From: Variovorax paradoxus
Lineage (GTDB): Bacteria; Pseudomonadota; Gammaproteobacteria; Burkholderiales; Burkholderiaceae_C
Reading direction: 5' to 3'
Assembly: GCF_018614875.1 (NCBI RefSeq)
Contig: NZ_JAGGNW010000013.1
Span: 1 to 64,000, forward strand
DNA: 64,000 bases
Below the pieces are notes generated by a model that was not told where the DNA came from, did not search any database, and saw only the letters and a program-made list of their open reading frames with translations. Of this stretch, positions 44,135-53,499 are shown piece by piece. Positions within the stretch are counted from its first letter, which is position 1. The number at the start of each line of letters is the position of its first letter. The position numbers and the translations under genes are program-made.

Positions 44135-45118
44135 ATGAAACGCCTCCCCACACTGGCTCGCATGGTGCTGTTGTCCTGCCTCGGCCTGGCGCCGCTCGCA
44201 GCCCTGGCTGCGGAGACGGGGTTTCCGTCGCGCCCGGTCACGCTCGTGATCCCCTTCCCGCCCGGTGGCGCCACGGACGTGAACGGGCGGGTGATCGCCC
44301 AGCGCCTGGGCAAGGAGCTCGGCCAGCCCGTGGTCATCGAGAACCGCGCCGGCGCCGGCACGGTGATTGGCGCGAGCTACGTTTCCAAGGCGGCACCCGA
44401 CGGCTACACGCTGCTGATCAGCTCGGGCACCACGTTCACCGTGAATCCCGCCATCCGCGCCAACCTTCCCTACGACCCGGTCAAGGGCTTCGAGCCGATC
44501 GGCCTCGTCGGACGCGTCGGCCTCATCCTGCTTGCGAACAGCGAAGTGCCGGTGCAGACCGTCAAGCAGTTCGTGGACTACGTGAAGGCATCGCCCGGCA
44601 AGTATTCGTACGCTTCGTTCGGCACCGGCACGACCTCGCAGTTCGCCGGGGAAACCATCCTCCATGCCGCCGGCCTCAAGATGACGCACGTTCCCTACAA
44701 GGGCAGCGCCCCGGCCATGACCGACCTGATGGGCGGGCAGGTTCCGTTCAGCATCGACACCGTGAGCGCGGCCATTCCCCAGCTCAAGAGCGGCAAGATC
44801 AAGGCCATTGCGGTGACCACGGCCAAGCGCTCGACCCTGCTGCCCGACGTGCCCACCATGGCCGAGAGCGGCTATCCCGAGGTCAACACGGACACCTGGC
44901 TGGCGCTGGCAGCGCCGAAGGGCTTGCCTGCCGACGTGAAGGCGAAGCTCGAAAAGGCGCTGGCCGCGACCGTCGCCGACCCCGATACGCGCGCCAAGCT
45001 CGCGGCCCAAGGCCTCGAACCGGGCTACAGCAATTCCGCCGCGGTGAGCGAATTGATCAACAAGGAATTGCCGCTGATGCGCGCCATTGCCGCGCGCGCC
45101 AACATCACTGCCGACTGA
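44135..45118 (+). CDS. Bug/TctC-family tricarboxylate-type substrate-binding protein
   Basis: 327 residues from the ATG at 44135 after AGGAG. Signal peptide ending PLAALA. Bug signature at the start of the mature protein (FPSRPVTLVIPFPPGGATDVNGR), then VIENRAGAGTVIGASYVSKA, PDGYTLLISSGTTF, GTGTTSQFAGE and VPYKGSAPAMTDLMGGQV. Periplasmic binding protein, usually for carboxylates or amides. No TctA/TctB permease is nearby, a common state for Bug proteins in Burkholderiales. Followed 36 bases later by an amidase, so the ligand may be an amide. Confidence 0.92.
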   Translation: MKRLPTLARMVLLSCLGLAPLAALAAETGFPSRPVTLVIPFPPGGATDVNGRVIAQRLGKELGQPVVIENRAGAGTVIGASYVSKAAPDGYTLLISSGTTFTVNPAIRANLPYDPVKGFEPIGLVGRVGLILLANSEVPVQTVKQFVDYVKASPGKYSYASFGTGTTSQFAGETILHAAGLKMTHVPYKGSAPAMTDLMGGQVPFSIDTVSAAIPQLKSGKIKAIAVTTAKRSTLLPDVPTMAESGYPEVNTDTWLALAAPKGLPADVKAKLEKALAATVADPDTRAKLAAQGLEPGYSNSAAVSELINKELPLMRAIAARANITAD

Positions 45119-45154
45119 TGAACGCCCCCCGAAGCGCCCGCCAGAGCAACTGAC

Positions 45155-46693
45155 ATGAGCCCTCACACCGAACTCGTCGAACAATCCGCCGTCGAACTGC
45201 GCCGCCTCATCGGACGCAAGGCGGTCTCGCCGGTCGAACTCCTCGAAGCCTGCATCGCGCAGATCGAGCGGGTGAACCCCTTCGTCAATGCCGTGACCGC
45301 CACCTGCTTCGAGCGCGCGAGGGCCGAAGCCAGGGCCGCGGAAAGTGCCGTCATGCGCGGCGACGCGCTGGGCCTGCTGCACGGCCTGCCGCTCGGCGTG
45401 AAGGACCTGGAGCCCACCGAAGGCCTGCTCACCACCTGGGGCTCCGCGATCTTCCGCGACCACGTGCCGCAGGAAGACATCGAACTGGTGGCCCGTCTTC
45501 GCAGGGCCGGCGCCATCGTGGCGGGCAAGACCAACGTGCCGGAAATGGGCGCCGGCGCCAATTCGCGCAACGAGGTGTGGGGTGCCACCGGCAACCCCTT
45601 CAACCCGAACCTGAATGCCGGCGGCTCCTCTGGTGGCTCGGCTGCCGCGCTGGCGTGCGACATGCTGCCCGTGTGCACCGGCTCCGACACCGGCGGCTCG
45701 CTGCGGATTCCGGCCGCCAAGTGCGGCGTGGTGGGCTTTCGGCCTTCGCCGGGCATCGTGCCGAGCGTGCGCAAGCTGCTGGGCTGGACCCCGATCTCGG
45801 TCGTGGGCCCGATGGGCCGCACGGTGGAAGACGCCTGCCTGCAGATCGCGGCTTCCGCCGGCATGCACGCGGGCGATCCGCTGAGCTATCCGCTGGACCC
45901 GCTGTCCTTCCTGAGGCCGGGCGACGTCGACCTCAGCCAACTGCGCGTGGCGTGGACCGAAGACTTCGGCATCTGCGCCGTGGACGACGGCATCCGCGCC
46001 ACGATGCGCCGCAAGATCGGCGCCATGCGGCACCTGTTCAAGCGCTGCGACGAAGTCGAGCTCGACCTCGGCGAAGCGCACCGCTGCTTCGACGTGCTGC
46101 GCGCCGAGGCCTTCGTGGCAGGCATGCATGCCGCCTATCAGCGCGACCCGGCCAGCCTGGGCCCCAACTCCCGCGCCAACTACGAGATGGGCGCGCAGAT
46201 GAGCCTGCTCGACAGCGCCTGGGCCCAGGCCGAGCAGACCCGGCTCATCAAGCGCTTCCAGGCCACCTTCGCCGACTACGACCTGATCCTCTCGCCCACC
46301 ACGCCCGTGTCGCCGTTTCCGTGGACGCAGCTGTACGCGGACACCATCAACGGCGAGAAGCAGGCGAACTACTACCGCTGGCTCGCGCTCACCTACGTCG
46401 TCACGCTGACGACGCATCCGGCGCTCTCGCTGCCGTGCGGCGTCGACCACGCGGGCATGCCGTTCGGGCTGCAGATCGTGGGCGCCTTCAGGGCCGACCA
46501 CCAGGTGCTGGGCGCGGCGCACGCCATGGAACAGGCGTTCGCGGCGGACACGCAACTGCGCCGCCCGCGGCCCGACCTGGCGAAGCTGCGCGCGGCCGAA
46601 CCCGCGCTCACCTCCATCGTCACGACGCCGCCGGGCGCGGGCAACGGCGCGCCTGCTGCTGCTTCTGCCGTCTCCGCCGTCTCCGCCGTCTGA
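45155..46693 (+). CDS. Amidase-signature family amidase
   Basis: 512 residues. Ser-cisSer-Lys hydrolase: catalytic Lys in GLPLGVKDLEPTEGL near residue 88, glycine/serine loop NAGGSSGGSAAALA and the nucleophile serine in TGSDTGGSLRIPAAKCG near residue 186. Hydrolyses an amide to acid and ammonia, as a cytoplasmic protein. Downstream of a Bug binding protein under a divergent LysR, forming a small amide-use unit. The C-terminus ends in SAVSAVSAV, encoded by a nine-base tandem repeat. Confidence 0.9.
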   Translation: MSPHTELVEQSAVELRRLIGRKAVSPVELLEACIAQIERVNPFVNAVTATCFERARAEARAAESAVMRGDALGLLHGLPLGVKDLEPTEGLLTTWGSAIFRDHVPQEDIELVARLRRAGAIVAGKTNVPEMGAGANSRNEVWGATGNPFNPNLNAGGSSGGSAAALACDMLPVCTGSDTGGSLRIPAAKCGVVGFRPSPGIVPSVRKLLGWTPISVVGPMGRTVEDACLQIAASAGMHAGDPLSYPLDPLSFLRPGDVDLSQLRVAWTEDFGICAVDDGIRATMRRKIGAMRHLFKRCDEVELDLGEAHRCFDVLRAEAFVAGMHAAYQRDPASLGPNSRANYEMGAQMSLLDSAWAQAEQTRLIKRFQATFADYDLILSPTTPVSPFPWTQLYADTINGEKQANYYRWLALTYVVTLTTHPALSLPCGVDHAGMPFGLQIVGAFRADHQVLGAAHAMEQAFAADTQLRRPRPDLAKLRAAEPALTSIVTTPPGAGNGAPAAASAVSAVSAV

Positions 46694-46724
46694 GAAGACC
46701 GCGCTGCCGGCAGCCGCGCCGGCC

Positions 46725-46755
46725 TTGACACTGACACGGTGTCAACGTGGAAACT
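46725..46755 (+). promoter_or_regulatory. MerR-type (CueR-like) promoter/operator for the metal ATPase
   Basis: TTGACAC (46725-46731) and GTGTCAA (46739-46745) are perfect inverted repeats around seven bases. TTGACA serves as the -35, and 19 bases downstream lies a weak -10, GAAACT (46750-46755). A long 19-base spacer with the dyad inside it is the architecture of MerR/CueR-activated metal promoters. No merR-type gene is in the window, so the regulator would act from elsewhere. Confidence 0.6.
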
Positions 46756-46813
46756 GGACATGCGCTCCCCATGGCGCGCATCCTCCTTTTTGTTTTCCCG
46801 TTGGAGAGTTCGC

Positions 46814-48952
46814 ATGAACCACGCCCACGCCGGGGCCGGAACGATCTACACCTGCCCCATGCATCCGGAAATCAGGCAGGACCATCCAGGCAACTGCCCC
46901 AAGTGCGGCATGACACTGGAACCCGAGATGCCGAAGCTCGACGAGGGCGAAGATCCCGAGCTGCGCGACTTCAAGCAGCGCTTCCTCTGGACGCTGCCGC
47001 TCACCCTCGCGGTCGCCGTGCTCGCGATGGCGGGGCACCGCCTGCAGTGGTTCGAGATGGCAACGCAGAGCTGGATCGAACTGGTTCTTTCCGTGCCGAT
47101 CGTGCTGTGGGCAGGCTGGCCTTTCTTCGAGCGTGCCGTGCAGTCGGTGGCGCACCGCAGTCCCAACATGTGGACGCTCATCGGCCTGGGCACCGCTGCC
47201 GCCTTCGTCTACAGCGTGGTGGCCACGGTGGCACCGCGCGCCTTTCCCGATTCGTTCATGTCGATGGGCCGCGTGGCGGTGTACTTCGAGGCGGCCGCGG
47301 TGATCATCTCGCTCACGCTGCTCGGCCAGATCCTCGAACTCAAGGCGCGCTCGCAGACTTCGGCGGCCATCAAGTCGCTGCTGGGCCTTGCGCCCAAGAC
47401 GGCGCGGCGCATCGGCGCCAATGGCGCTGAAGAAGACGTGCCGATCGCGCACGTGCACGTGGGCGACAGGCTGCGCGTGCGGCCCGGCGAGAAGGTGCCG
47501 GTGGACGGCGTGGTGGTCGAGGGCGCGAGCGCGGTCGACGAGTCCATGCTCACCGGCGAGCCGCTGCCCGTGACCAAGCGGGTGGGCGACAAGCTCATCG
47601 GCGCCACGCTGAACACGAGCGGGGCGCTGGTGATGCAGTCGAAAAAGGTCGGCGCCCAGACCGTGCTCGCCGGCATCGTGCAGATGGTGGTGCAGGCCCA
47701 GCGCTCCAAGGCGCCGATGCAGCGCATGGCCGACCAAGTGGCCGGCTACTTCGTCATGGCCGTGATCGGCATCGCGCTGCTGAGCTTCTTCGCATGGGGG
47801 TTCTTCGGGCCGGCGCCAAGCTGGACCCACGGCCTCGTCAACGCGGTGGCGGTGCTCATCATTGCCTGCCCCTGCGCGCTCGGCCTGGCCACACCGATGT
47901 CGGTCATGGTGGCCACCGGCAAGGCGGCCACGCAGGGCGTGCTGTTCCGCGATGCGGCCGCCATCGAGAACTTGCGCAAGGTCGATGCGCTCATCGTCGA
48001 CAAGACCGGCACGCTGACCGAAGGCAGGCCGAGCTTCGAACGCGCGGTGGCCTTGCCCGGCTTCACCGAAGACGAGGTGCTGCGCCTCGCGGCAAGCCTG
48101 GACCAGGGGAGCGAACATCCGCTGGCGCACGCCATCGTCCGCGCGGCACGCGAGCGCAATCTCTCGCTGGCCGCGGCCGACGGGTTCGAATCCGGCAGCG
48201 GCATCGGCGTGAGCGGCAGCGTCGGCGGCAAGCGGCTGGCGCTCGGCAACACCGCGCTGATGGATCGGCTTGGCGTGGCGGTCGACGCGCTCAAGCCGCA
48301 GGCCGAGGCGCTGCGCGCCGAAGGGGCCAGCGTGATGTTCCTTGCCGCCGATGGCCGGCCCGCCGGCCTGCTTGCCGTGTCCGACCCGATCAAGGCCACC
48401 ACCGTGGAAGCGCTGGCGGCGCTCGAGGCATCGGGCATGCGCGTGATCATGGCCACGGGCGACGGCCTGACCACGGCGCGCGCCGTTGCCGCCAGGCTGG
48501 GCATCGACGAAGTGCACGGTGAAGTCAAGCCGGCCGACAAGCTGGCGCTGGTCGAGCAACTGCAGCGCGAAGGACGCATCGTCGCCATGGCCGGCGACGG
48601 CATCAACGATGCACCCGCGCTGGCCAGGGCCGACGTGGGCGTGGCCATGGGCACCGGCACCGACGTGGCCATGAACAGCGCCCAGGTCACGCTGGTCAAG
48701 GGCGACCTGCGCGGCATCGCTCAGGCGCGCATCATCTCCGAGCAGACCATCGCCAACATGAAACAGAACCTGGGCTTCGCGTTCATCTACAACGCGCTGG
48801 GTATTCCGCTGGCCGCGGGCGTGCTGTTTCCGTTCACGGGCTGGCTGCTGTCGCCGATGATCGCGGCATTGGCAATGAGCCTGAGCTCGGCGTCGGTCAT
48901 CACCAATGCATTGCGCCTGAGGGCGGAGGGCGGAAGCAGGAAGCCCGCCTGA
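46814..48952 (+). CDS. copA: Copper/silver-type P1B ATPase with N-terminal metal-binding domain
   Basis: 712 residues from the ATG at 46814 after TGGAGAG. Exports monovalent copper or silver across the inner membrane. The N-terminus has the heavy-metal-binding motif [11 protein letters not shown] and [11 protein letters not shown] in place of a classical HMA domain, as in SilP and related pumps. Eight helices follow; actuator [17 protein letters not shown] metal site (C352-P-C354) in [13 protein letters not shown], phosphorylated Asp D396 in DKTGTLTEG, the HP motif in [10 protein letters not shown] and [16 protein letters not shown]. Zinc/cadmium pumps lack this helix-7/8 pattern, so Cu/Ag is favoured. 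No chaperone or CueR gene adjoins. Confidence 0.92.
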   Translation: MNHAHAGAGTIYTCPMHPEIRQDHPGNCPKCGMTLEPEMPKLDEGEDPELRDFKQRFLWTLPLTLAVAVLAMAGHRLQWFEMATQSWIELVLSVPIVLWAGWPFFERAVQSVAHRSPNMWTLIGLGTAAAFVYSVVATVAPRAFPDSFMSMGRVAVYFEAAAVIISLTLLGQILELKARSQTSAAIKSLLGLAPKTARRIGANGAEEDVPIAHVHVGDRLRVRPGEKVPVDGVVVEGASAVDESMLTGEPLPVTKRVGDKLIGATLNTSGALVMQSKKVGAQTVLAGIVQMVVQAQRSKAPMQRMADQVAGYFVMAVIGIALLSFFAWGFFGPAPSWTHGLVNAVAVLIIACPCALGLATPMSVMVATGKAATQGVLFRDAAAIENLRKVDALIVDKTGTLTEGRPSFERAVALPGFTEDEVLRLAASLDQGSEHPLAHAIVRAARERNLSLAAADGFESGSGIGVSGSVGGKRLALGNTALMDRLGVAVDALKPQAEALRAEGASVMFLAADGRPAGLLAVSDPIKATTVEALAALEASGMRVIMATGDGLTTARAVAARLGIDEVHGEVKPADKLALVEQLQREGRIVAMAGDGINDAPALARADVGVAMGTGTDVAMNSAQVTLVKGDLRGIAQARIISEQTIANMKQNLGFAFIYNALGIPLAAGVLFPFTGWLLSPMIAALAMSLSSASVITNALRLRAEGGSRKPA

Positions 48953-49034
48953 CGAAGCGCGAACCGGAGGCAAGGCCGGCAGCATTCGAATTCGGCCTAC
49001 ATACATTTCGCCCGGGTTCATGCAAGTTGGGCGG

Positions 49035-49253
49035 ATGACTCAGCCCATCGAACTCATCATCGAGGAGCCAGCCCTCGGTTCATTTGTCTGGCGCTTGCGC
49101 GAAACGGATGCGAACGGAGCCCATCCCAAGGTTCTTCGCGACGCTTTCGATCCGGCAGACACCTATGAAGCCGCGCTGGCAGCGGGACAACGCGCGCTTC
49201 ACAGCGAAATTCGACGACGCGGCTCGGGCCAGCTCCGCACCGAGAGCGCCTGA
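49035..49253 (+). CDS. Small conserved-looking hypothetical protein
   Basis: 72 residues starting MTQPIELIIEEPALGSFVWRL. Soluble, with a short beta-rich start (IELIIEEPAL, FVWRLRET) and a helical second half (ADTYEAALAAGQRALHSEIRRR). No signal peptide or known domain. Codon use is normal for the region and the frame begins after GGCGG. A hairpin (GCGCTC at 49283, GAGCGC at 49297) lies just after its end. Function unknown. Confidence 0.55.
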   Translation: MTQPIELIIEEPALGSFVWRLRETDANGAHPKVLRDAFDPADTYEAALAAGQRALHSEIRRRGSGQLRTESA

Positions 49254-49383
49254 GCGTAGCCAGGCCTGACATCATCTGCATCGCGCTCATCCGGTTGAGC
49301 GCTTCTCCAACTTGTTGCCGTCGCAACCGGGTACGTAAGATCGACGTGCGCCGATTTCCACAACGACAAGAGGAGATTCACAG

Positions 49384-50490
49384 ATGCAGAACAGACCCCT
49401 CCAGCCTCGCCGCCGCTTCCTGAAGTCTGCCGCGGGCTCCGGACTGGCCGCCTTCGCCGGGGTGGCCGGTGCGCAGTCCTTCGAGTTCAAGCCCAACCAG
49501 CGCTACCCGGACCCTTCGGTGCTGATCCTGGACCCGAGCTTTGCCAAATACCGCATCTACAGCAGCACCGTCGAGCAGCTGGGCACCGGCATGCGGTGGG
49601 CAGAGGGCCCGGTGTATTTTCCGGAGGGTGGCTACCTGCTGTGCAGCGACATCCCGAACAACCGGCTCATGAAGTACGACGAGAAAACCGGCAAGTTCAC
49701 GGTGCACAAGCACGACGCCAACTTCGCCAACGGCAACACGCGCGATCGCCAGGGCCGGCTGATCACCTGCGAGCATTCGGTCACGCGCCGCGTGGTGCGC
49801 ACGGAGAAAGATGGCCGAATGACCGTGCTGGCCGACAGCTTCGAGGGCAAGAGGCTCAACGCGCCCAACGACGTGGTGGTCCGCTCGGACGACAGCGTGT
49901 GGTTCACCGACCCCACCTTCGGCATCAACGGCGAGTGGGAAGGTTCGAAGGCCACGCCCGAACAGGCGAGCACCAACGTCTACCGCATCGCGAAGGACGG
50001 CAAGCTCAGCGCCGTCATCACCGACCTCGTGAACCCGAACGGGCTCGCGTTCTCGCCGGACGAGAAAAAACTCTACGTGGTCGAGTGGAAGGGTACGCCG
50101 AACCGCAGCATCTGGAGCTACGACGTTGCGCCCGACGGCGCCAGCGTGTCGAACAAGACGAAGCTCATCGACGCGGACGGCCCGGGCGCGCTCGACGGAT
50201 TCCGCGTCGACCGCGACGGCAACCTCTGGTGCGGCTGGGGTTTCAGCGGTGCGTTCGCGCCCGAGCCCACCGACGTCGGCGGTGGCATGAAGGCCCACTT
50301 GCCACTCGCAAAATCCGAAGACATGGACGGCGTGAAAGTCTTCAACCGCGAGGGCAAGCCGATCGGCTTCATTCGCCTTCCGGAGCGCTGCGCCAATGTC
50401 GAGTTCGGCGGGCCGAAGCGCAACCGCCTCTACATGGCGAGCAGCCATTCGCTCTATGCGCTCTACGTGGAGGCGCACGGCGCGGTGTAG
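49384..50490 (+). CDS. Tat-exported SMP-30/gluconolactonase family protein
   Basis: 368 residues, strong ribosome site AGAGGAGA. The N-terminus QPRRRFLKSAAGSGLAAFAGVAGA is a Tat signal with the twin-arginine motif, so it is exported folded, probably with its metal. Then a six-bladed propeller of the SMP-30 family: WAEGPVYFPEGGYLLCSDIP, LITCEHSVTRRV, LNAPNDVVVRSDDSVWFTDP, PNGLAFSPDEKKLYVVEW and DGFRVDRDGNLWCGWG. Calcium- or zinc-dependent lactone hydrolysis is the family activity. Monocistronic. Confidence 0.9.
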   Translation: MQNRPLQPRRRFLKSAAGSGLAAFAGVAGAQSFEFKPNQRYPDPSVLILDPSFAKYRIYSSTVEQLGTGMRWAEGPVYFPEGGYLLCSDIPNNRLMKYDEKTGKFTVHKHDANFANGNTRDRQGRLITCEHSVTRRVVRTEKDGRMTVLADSFEGKRLNAPNDVVVRSDDSVWFTDPTFGINGEWEGSKATPEQASTNVYRIAKDGKLSAVITDLVNPNGLAFSPDEKKLYVVEWKGTPNRSIWSYDVAPDGASVSNKTKLIDADGPGALDGFRVDRDGNLWCGWGFSGAFAPEPTDVGGGMKAHLPLAKSEDMDGVKVFNREGKPIGFIRLPERCANVEFGGPKRNRLYMASSHSLYALYVEAHGAV

Positions 50491-50572
50491 CGGCTCTTCT
50501 CTCCTCCGCGCGGGTCCTAGCGATCTCCGCAGCGCCCGGGGCAACCCAGGATATTTCAGCACCGAAGTTCGA

Positions 50573-51979
50573 ATGGATTCGCAGCAGCATCACCTCGACG
50601 GCCTTCTTCTGGCCGCCTTGCACGAGGCGCCGCGCAGGTACCGGCTACCGCCCCTGCCGGCCGATGTCGAGGCGGCCGTGGCCAGCGGCACCGAAACCGC
50701 GCTCGCCTTTGCGATGGAGGCGGCCCGCATCGAGAAGGCGGGGCACCCGCCTGCACCGGCCTACGACGGCATCCAGGCGCTTTTCACCCGTGCGCTGGCG
50801 CAGTTGATCCGCGAGGCGCTCGCCCCTGAACGCGGCGACCCGGCATTCCAGGCCGCCTTGCTGCAGGCGCAGGATGCGGCAGTGCATGAACATGTGCAGC
50901 TTTCCAGGCAGCGCCCGGCCGATCGGCGCACCGTGAGGATGGCCGTCGATGCCATTGCCCATCCCGGCAAGCTGCGCCGCGAAGCACCCGGCGCGGCGCG
51001 CGATGAGCTGGCCCCGCTGCATGGCCTGGCGGCAGCGGGCTCGTGGACAGAACTTGCGCAGGCCATCGAGCAGCTGGCCGGGCAGGAAGCCTCGGCGCGC
51101 GCGCATTTGCAGGCGCCGTTGAAAGCAATTCTTTCCAGCCCCGCGCTCGCGCGGCTGGCACGCGGCAGCGACCTGCTCCGGCTCGAGAGCGTGCAGCGCT
51201 ACCAGGCGCTATGCGAACGGCGCGGGCCGCTCGCGGGCAGCCATGCCGCTGCCGCCGAAGGGCGCGCATCGGCGAACCAGGGCCAGCTCGCCGAGCATGC
51301 GGCCGTCGAGGCGTTCCACAGGATCACCGATTCGCTGAACCGCCGGAAGAAGGGGGCCGCCACCTACCGCGTCGCGCGCGGCCTTCGCACGCCTGGCGGA
51401 TTCCCGGGAGAAGCGGACAAGGCAAAGGAAGAATGGGATGCCGCGATCGTGCGGGGCCATACGTGCGGTGAAGGGGGCAGCGCCGCCGACCTTGTTCTTC
51501 TTGCCGAAACCAAGGCCTCTCCCGCGGCGGCCACGTCCGATTTCCCGCGCCTGCTGCGCGGCCTGCGGCGCCTTGCGCAGGCCGGCGCCGAAGAGACCTA
51601 CGCCTTTGCATCGGCCGACGGCGAGCATCGCATCCTCGGCGCGTCGCTTCAGGGCCTGCGTCCGATCCACGGCCTGTTGCCGCCCCACGTGATCTATTGC
51701 TGCTCGGCCCCGCCCGAAGCCTTGCCGCAGCCGCTGGGCGCCGCAACCAAGGCCGTGCTGCTCGCCGAGCCCGCCAGCCTGGCCTTCGCGCAGCAGCTCG
51801 CGCGCGGCGAGGCGCCATCGCATGCCGCCCTCGCCCCGGTATGGAACGCGCTGACGACGGCGCCGCGCCTGCAGGCCGCCTTGCACCAGCACGAAACCGC
51901 GCAAAAGGCGCGTGCGGCCATGCTGCATCCGGACGACCTGCTGGCGTCCGTGGAGCGCTGCCTGCTGCGTCAATCCTGA
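50573..51979 (+). CDS. Unrecognised 468-residue protein with a possible PD-(D/E)XK nuclease core
   Basis: Starts MDSQQHHLDGLLLAALHEAP. The first 250 residues are Ala/Arg/Gln-rich and largely helical, without any motif I know. The segment around residues 286-315 reads EEWDAAIVRGHT, a Gly-rich turn, then ADLVLLAETKAS. D289 and E312-T-K314 are spaced and framed by beta-type strands like the Asp and ExK of PD-(D/E)XK nucleases. Helical FPRLLRGLRRLAQ follows, as in that fold. Its 3' end overlaps the convergent mscS gene by ten bases. No signal peptide or membrane segment. The nuclease idea is tentative. Confidence 0.6.
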   Translation: MDSQQHHLDGLLLAALHEAPRRYRLPPLPADVEAAVASGTETALAFAMEAARIEKAGHPPAPAYDGIQALFTRALAQLIREALAPERGDPAFQAALLQAQDAAVHEHVQLSRQRPADRRTVRMAVDAIAHPGKLRREAPGAARDELAPLHGLAAAGSWTELAQAIEQLAGQEASARAHLQAPLKAILSSPALARLARGSDLLRLESVQRYQALCERRGPLAGSHAAAAEGRASANQGQLAEHAAVEAFHRITDSLNRRKKGAATYRVARGLRTPGGFPGEADKAKEEWDAAIVRGHTCGEGGSAADLVLLAETKASPAAATSDFPRLLRGLRRLAQAGAEETYAFASADGEHRILGASLQGLRPIHGLLPPHVIYCCSAPPEALPQPLGAATKAVLLAEPASLAFAQQLARGEAPSHAALAPVWNALTTAPRLQAALHQHETAQKARAAMLHPDDLLASVERCLLRQS

Positions 51980-53079
51980 GTGGCCAGCTCTTTCGCCGCG
52001 GCGCGCTGGCCGTCCGGCGACATCACGTGCAGGGTTCGCGCCGGAATCGCGAACTCCACGCCCAGCCTGGCAAACTCGCGCATCATCTGCAGGTTGAGGC
52101 GCTGCTGCTCGTCCATGTAGAGCCCGTAGTCCGGCGTGGTCACGAAATAGACGACCTCGAAGTCGAGCGAGCTTTCGCCGAAGGCCTGGAAGTGCACGCG
52201 GTCCAGCCGCAGCGCAGGCCGCGACTCGATCAGCCGCTTCACGATGCCCGGTATGGCCTCCAGCTGGTCGGGCGCGCTGCGATAGCTGATGCCGAACTTG
52301 AACGCGATGCGGCGCTCGTCCATGCGGCGATAGTTCTTCACGGTCTGCTTGAGCAGGTCGGTGTTGCCGATCACGATCTGCTCGCCGCTCAGGCTGCGCA
52401 GCCGCGTGGTCTTGAGGCCGACGTGCTGCACCGTGCCCGAGAGGTCGCCGACACCGATCGCATCGCCCACCTCGAAGGGCTTGTCGACCGCGATGGAAAG
52501 CGATGCGAACAGGTCGCCCAGGATGTTCTGCATCGCGAGGGCAATCGCAATGCCGCCCACGCCCAGGCTGGCCACGAACGCGGTGATGTTGACGCCCAGG
52601 TTCGACAGCACCGCCAGCAGGATCACCGCCCACAGCAGCGTGCGCAGCGACCACGACATCAGCGTGGCCGAGGCGCTGACCTGCGTCATGCCCGCGGAGG
52701 CGTGGCGCTGCTGGTAGCGGCGCAGCCCGAGGTGGATGGCCCGCGTGAACCACAGGCCCGCCTGCAGTGCAAGTGCAATGAACCACAGCTGTCCGACGCG
52801 CTGGGTCCAGCGCGCGGGCAGATCGAGCATGCCCACGCCGATCAACAGCGCTGCAAGCACCAGAAATGCGCGGTTGGTGCCGGCCAGCACTTCGACCACC
52901 GTGTCATCGACGCGATTGCGCGTGTGCTGCGCGATCGCGCGCATGCGGCCGATCGCATGGTGCAGCACCAGCCGCATCGCCAGGTAGGCGGCAAGGGCGG
53001 CGGCAGCCGCCAGCGCCAGATCGGGCACGGCCAGCCCCAGGAACGTGGTGTCGGCCAGCGCGCCGAGCGTTTCGTTCAT
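51970..53079 (-). CDS. Mechanosensitive channel of the MscS family
   Basis: 369 residues. Four or five membrane helices (LGLAVPDLALAAAAALAAYLA onward), the pore-lining helix VGGIAIALAMQNILGDLFASL and the MscS beta-domain VDKPFEVGDAIGVGDLSGTV, VGLKTTRLRSLSGEQIVIGN. The C-terminal alpha/beta cage is short. Opens under membrane tension to release solutes at hypo-osmotic shock. More helices than E. coli MscS, like the YbdG/YnaI class. Gene is 33 bases before DUF427 on the same strand. Confidence 0.9.
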   Translation of the reverse strand: MNETLGALADTTFLGLAVPDLALAAAAALAAYLAMRLVLHHAIGRMRAIAQHTRNRVDDTVVEVLAGTNRAFLVLAALLIGVGMLDLPARWTQRVGQLWFIALALQAGLWFTRAIHLGLRRYQQRHASAGMTQVSASATLMSWSLRTLLWAVILLAVLSNLGVNITAFVASLGVGGIAIALAMQNILGDLFASLSIAVDKPFEVGDAIGVGDLSGTVQHVGLKTTRLRSLSGEQIVIGNTDLLKQTVKNYRRMDERRIAFKFGISYRSAPDQLEAIPGIVKRLIESRPALRLDRVHFQAFGESSLDFEVVYFVTTPDYGLYMDEQQRLNLQMMREFARLGVEFAIPARTLHVMSPDGQRAAAKELATQD

Positions 53080-53112
53080 GCGCGGGCAACCTTCGTCGTG
53101 CGTTCCCGCGGG

Positions 53113-53499
53113 TCAGTTCTTTGGACGGACATGAATTTCCGGCAGCCTGTCGTCATAGAAAGCCATGCGGCCCTTCAGCGCCTGGTGCTCGTCGTACGGA
53201 TCTTCGTACGACCAGACCGCGTCGTCGATCTGCCTTTCGCCCACGTTCAGGCTGTAGTAGCTGGCGGTGCCCTTGAATGGACATTCGGACGTGGTTTGCG
53301 AGCGCTTCAGCTTCTCCGTTCGCACGTCGGTGCGCGGGAAGTAATAGCGCACCGGGGATTTGTCCTCGACAACCTTGATCACGTCCGTCGAACTCGCGAC
53401 GACGACGCCTTCGACCTCAACCTCCATCGGCTGCTGCCGAAGCGGCTCTTCGCGGACCTGGTGGTCGGGCCATTTCTGGTGTCCTGGTGATTTGCTCAT
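53113..53499 (-). CDS. DUF427 domain protein
   Basis: 128 residues. The DUF427 pattern is clear: VVVASSTDVIKVVEDKSPVRYYFPRTDV, TTSECPFKGTASYYSLNVGE and DAVWSYEDPYDEHQALKGRMAFYDDR. Small cytoplasmic beta-domain of unknown function, common in Proteobacteria and actinobacteria. Its start overlaps the hydrolase stop by ATGA, suggesting coupled expression. Confidence 0.88.
   Translation of the reverse strand: MSKSPGHQKWPDHQVREEPLRQQPMEVEVEGVVVASSTDVIKVVEDKSPVRYYFPRTDVRTEKLKRSQTTSECPFKGTASYYSLNVGERQIDDAVWSYEDPYDEHQALKGRMAFYDDRLPEIHVRPKN

Noticed and set aside
42884..46555. Very long open frame (1223 codons) on the minus strand across the Bug and amidase genes
   Set aside because: High GC and biased third positions leave the antisense frame open. 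It is Arg/His/Gly/Ala-rich without domains, and the plus-strand genes are unmistakable.
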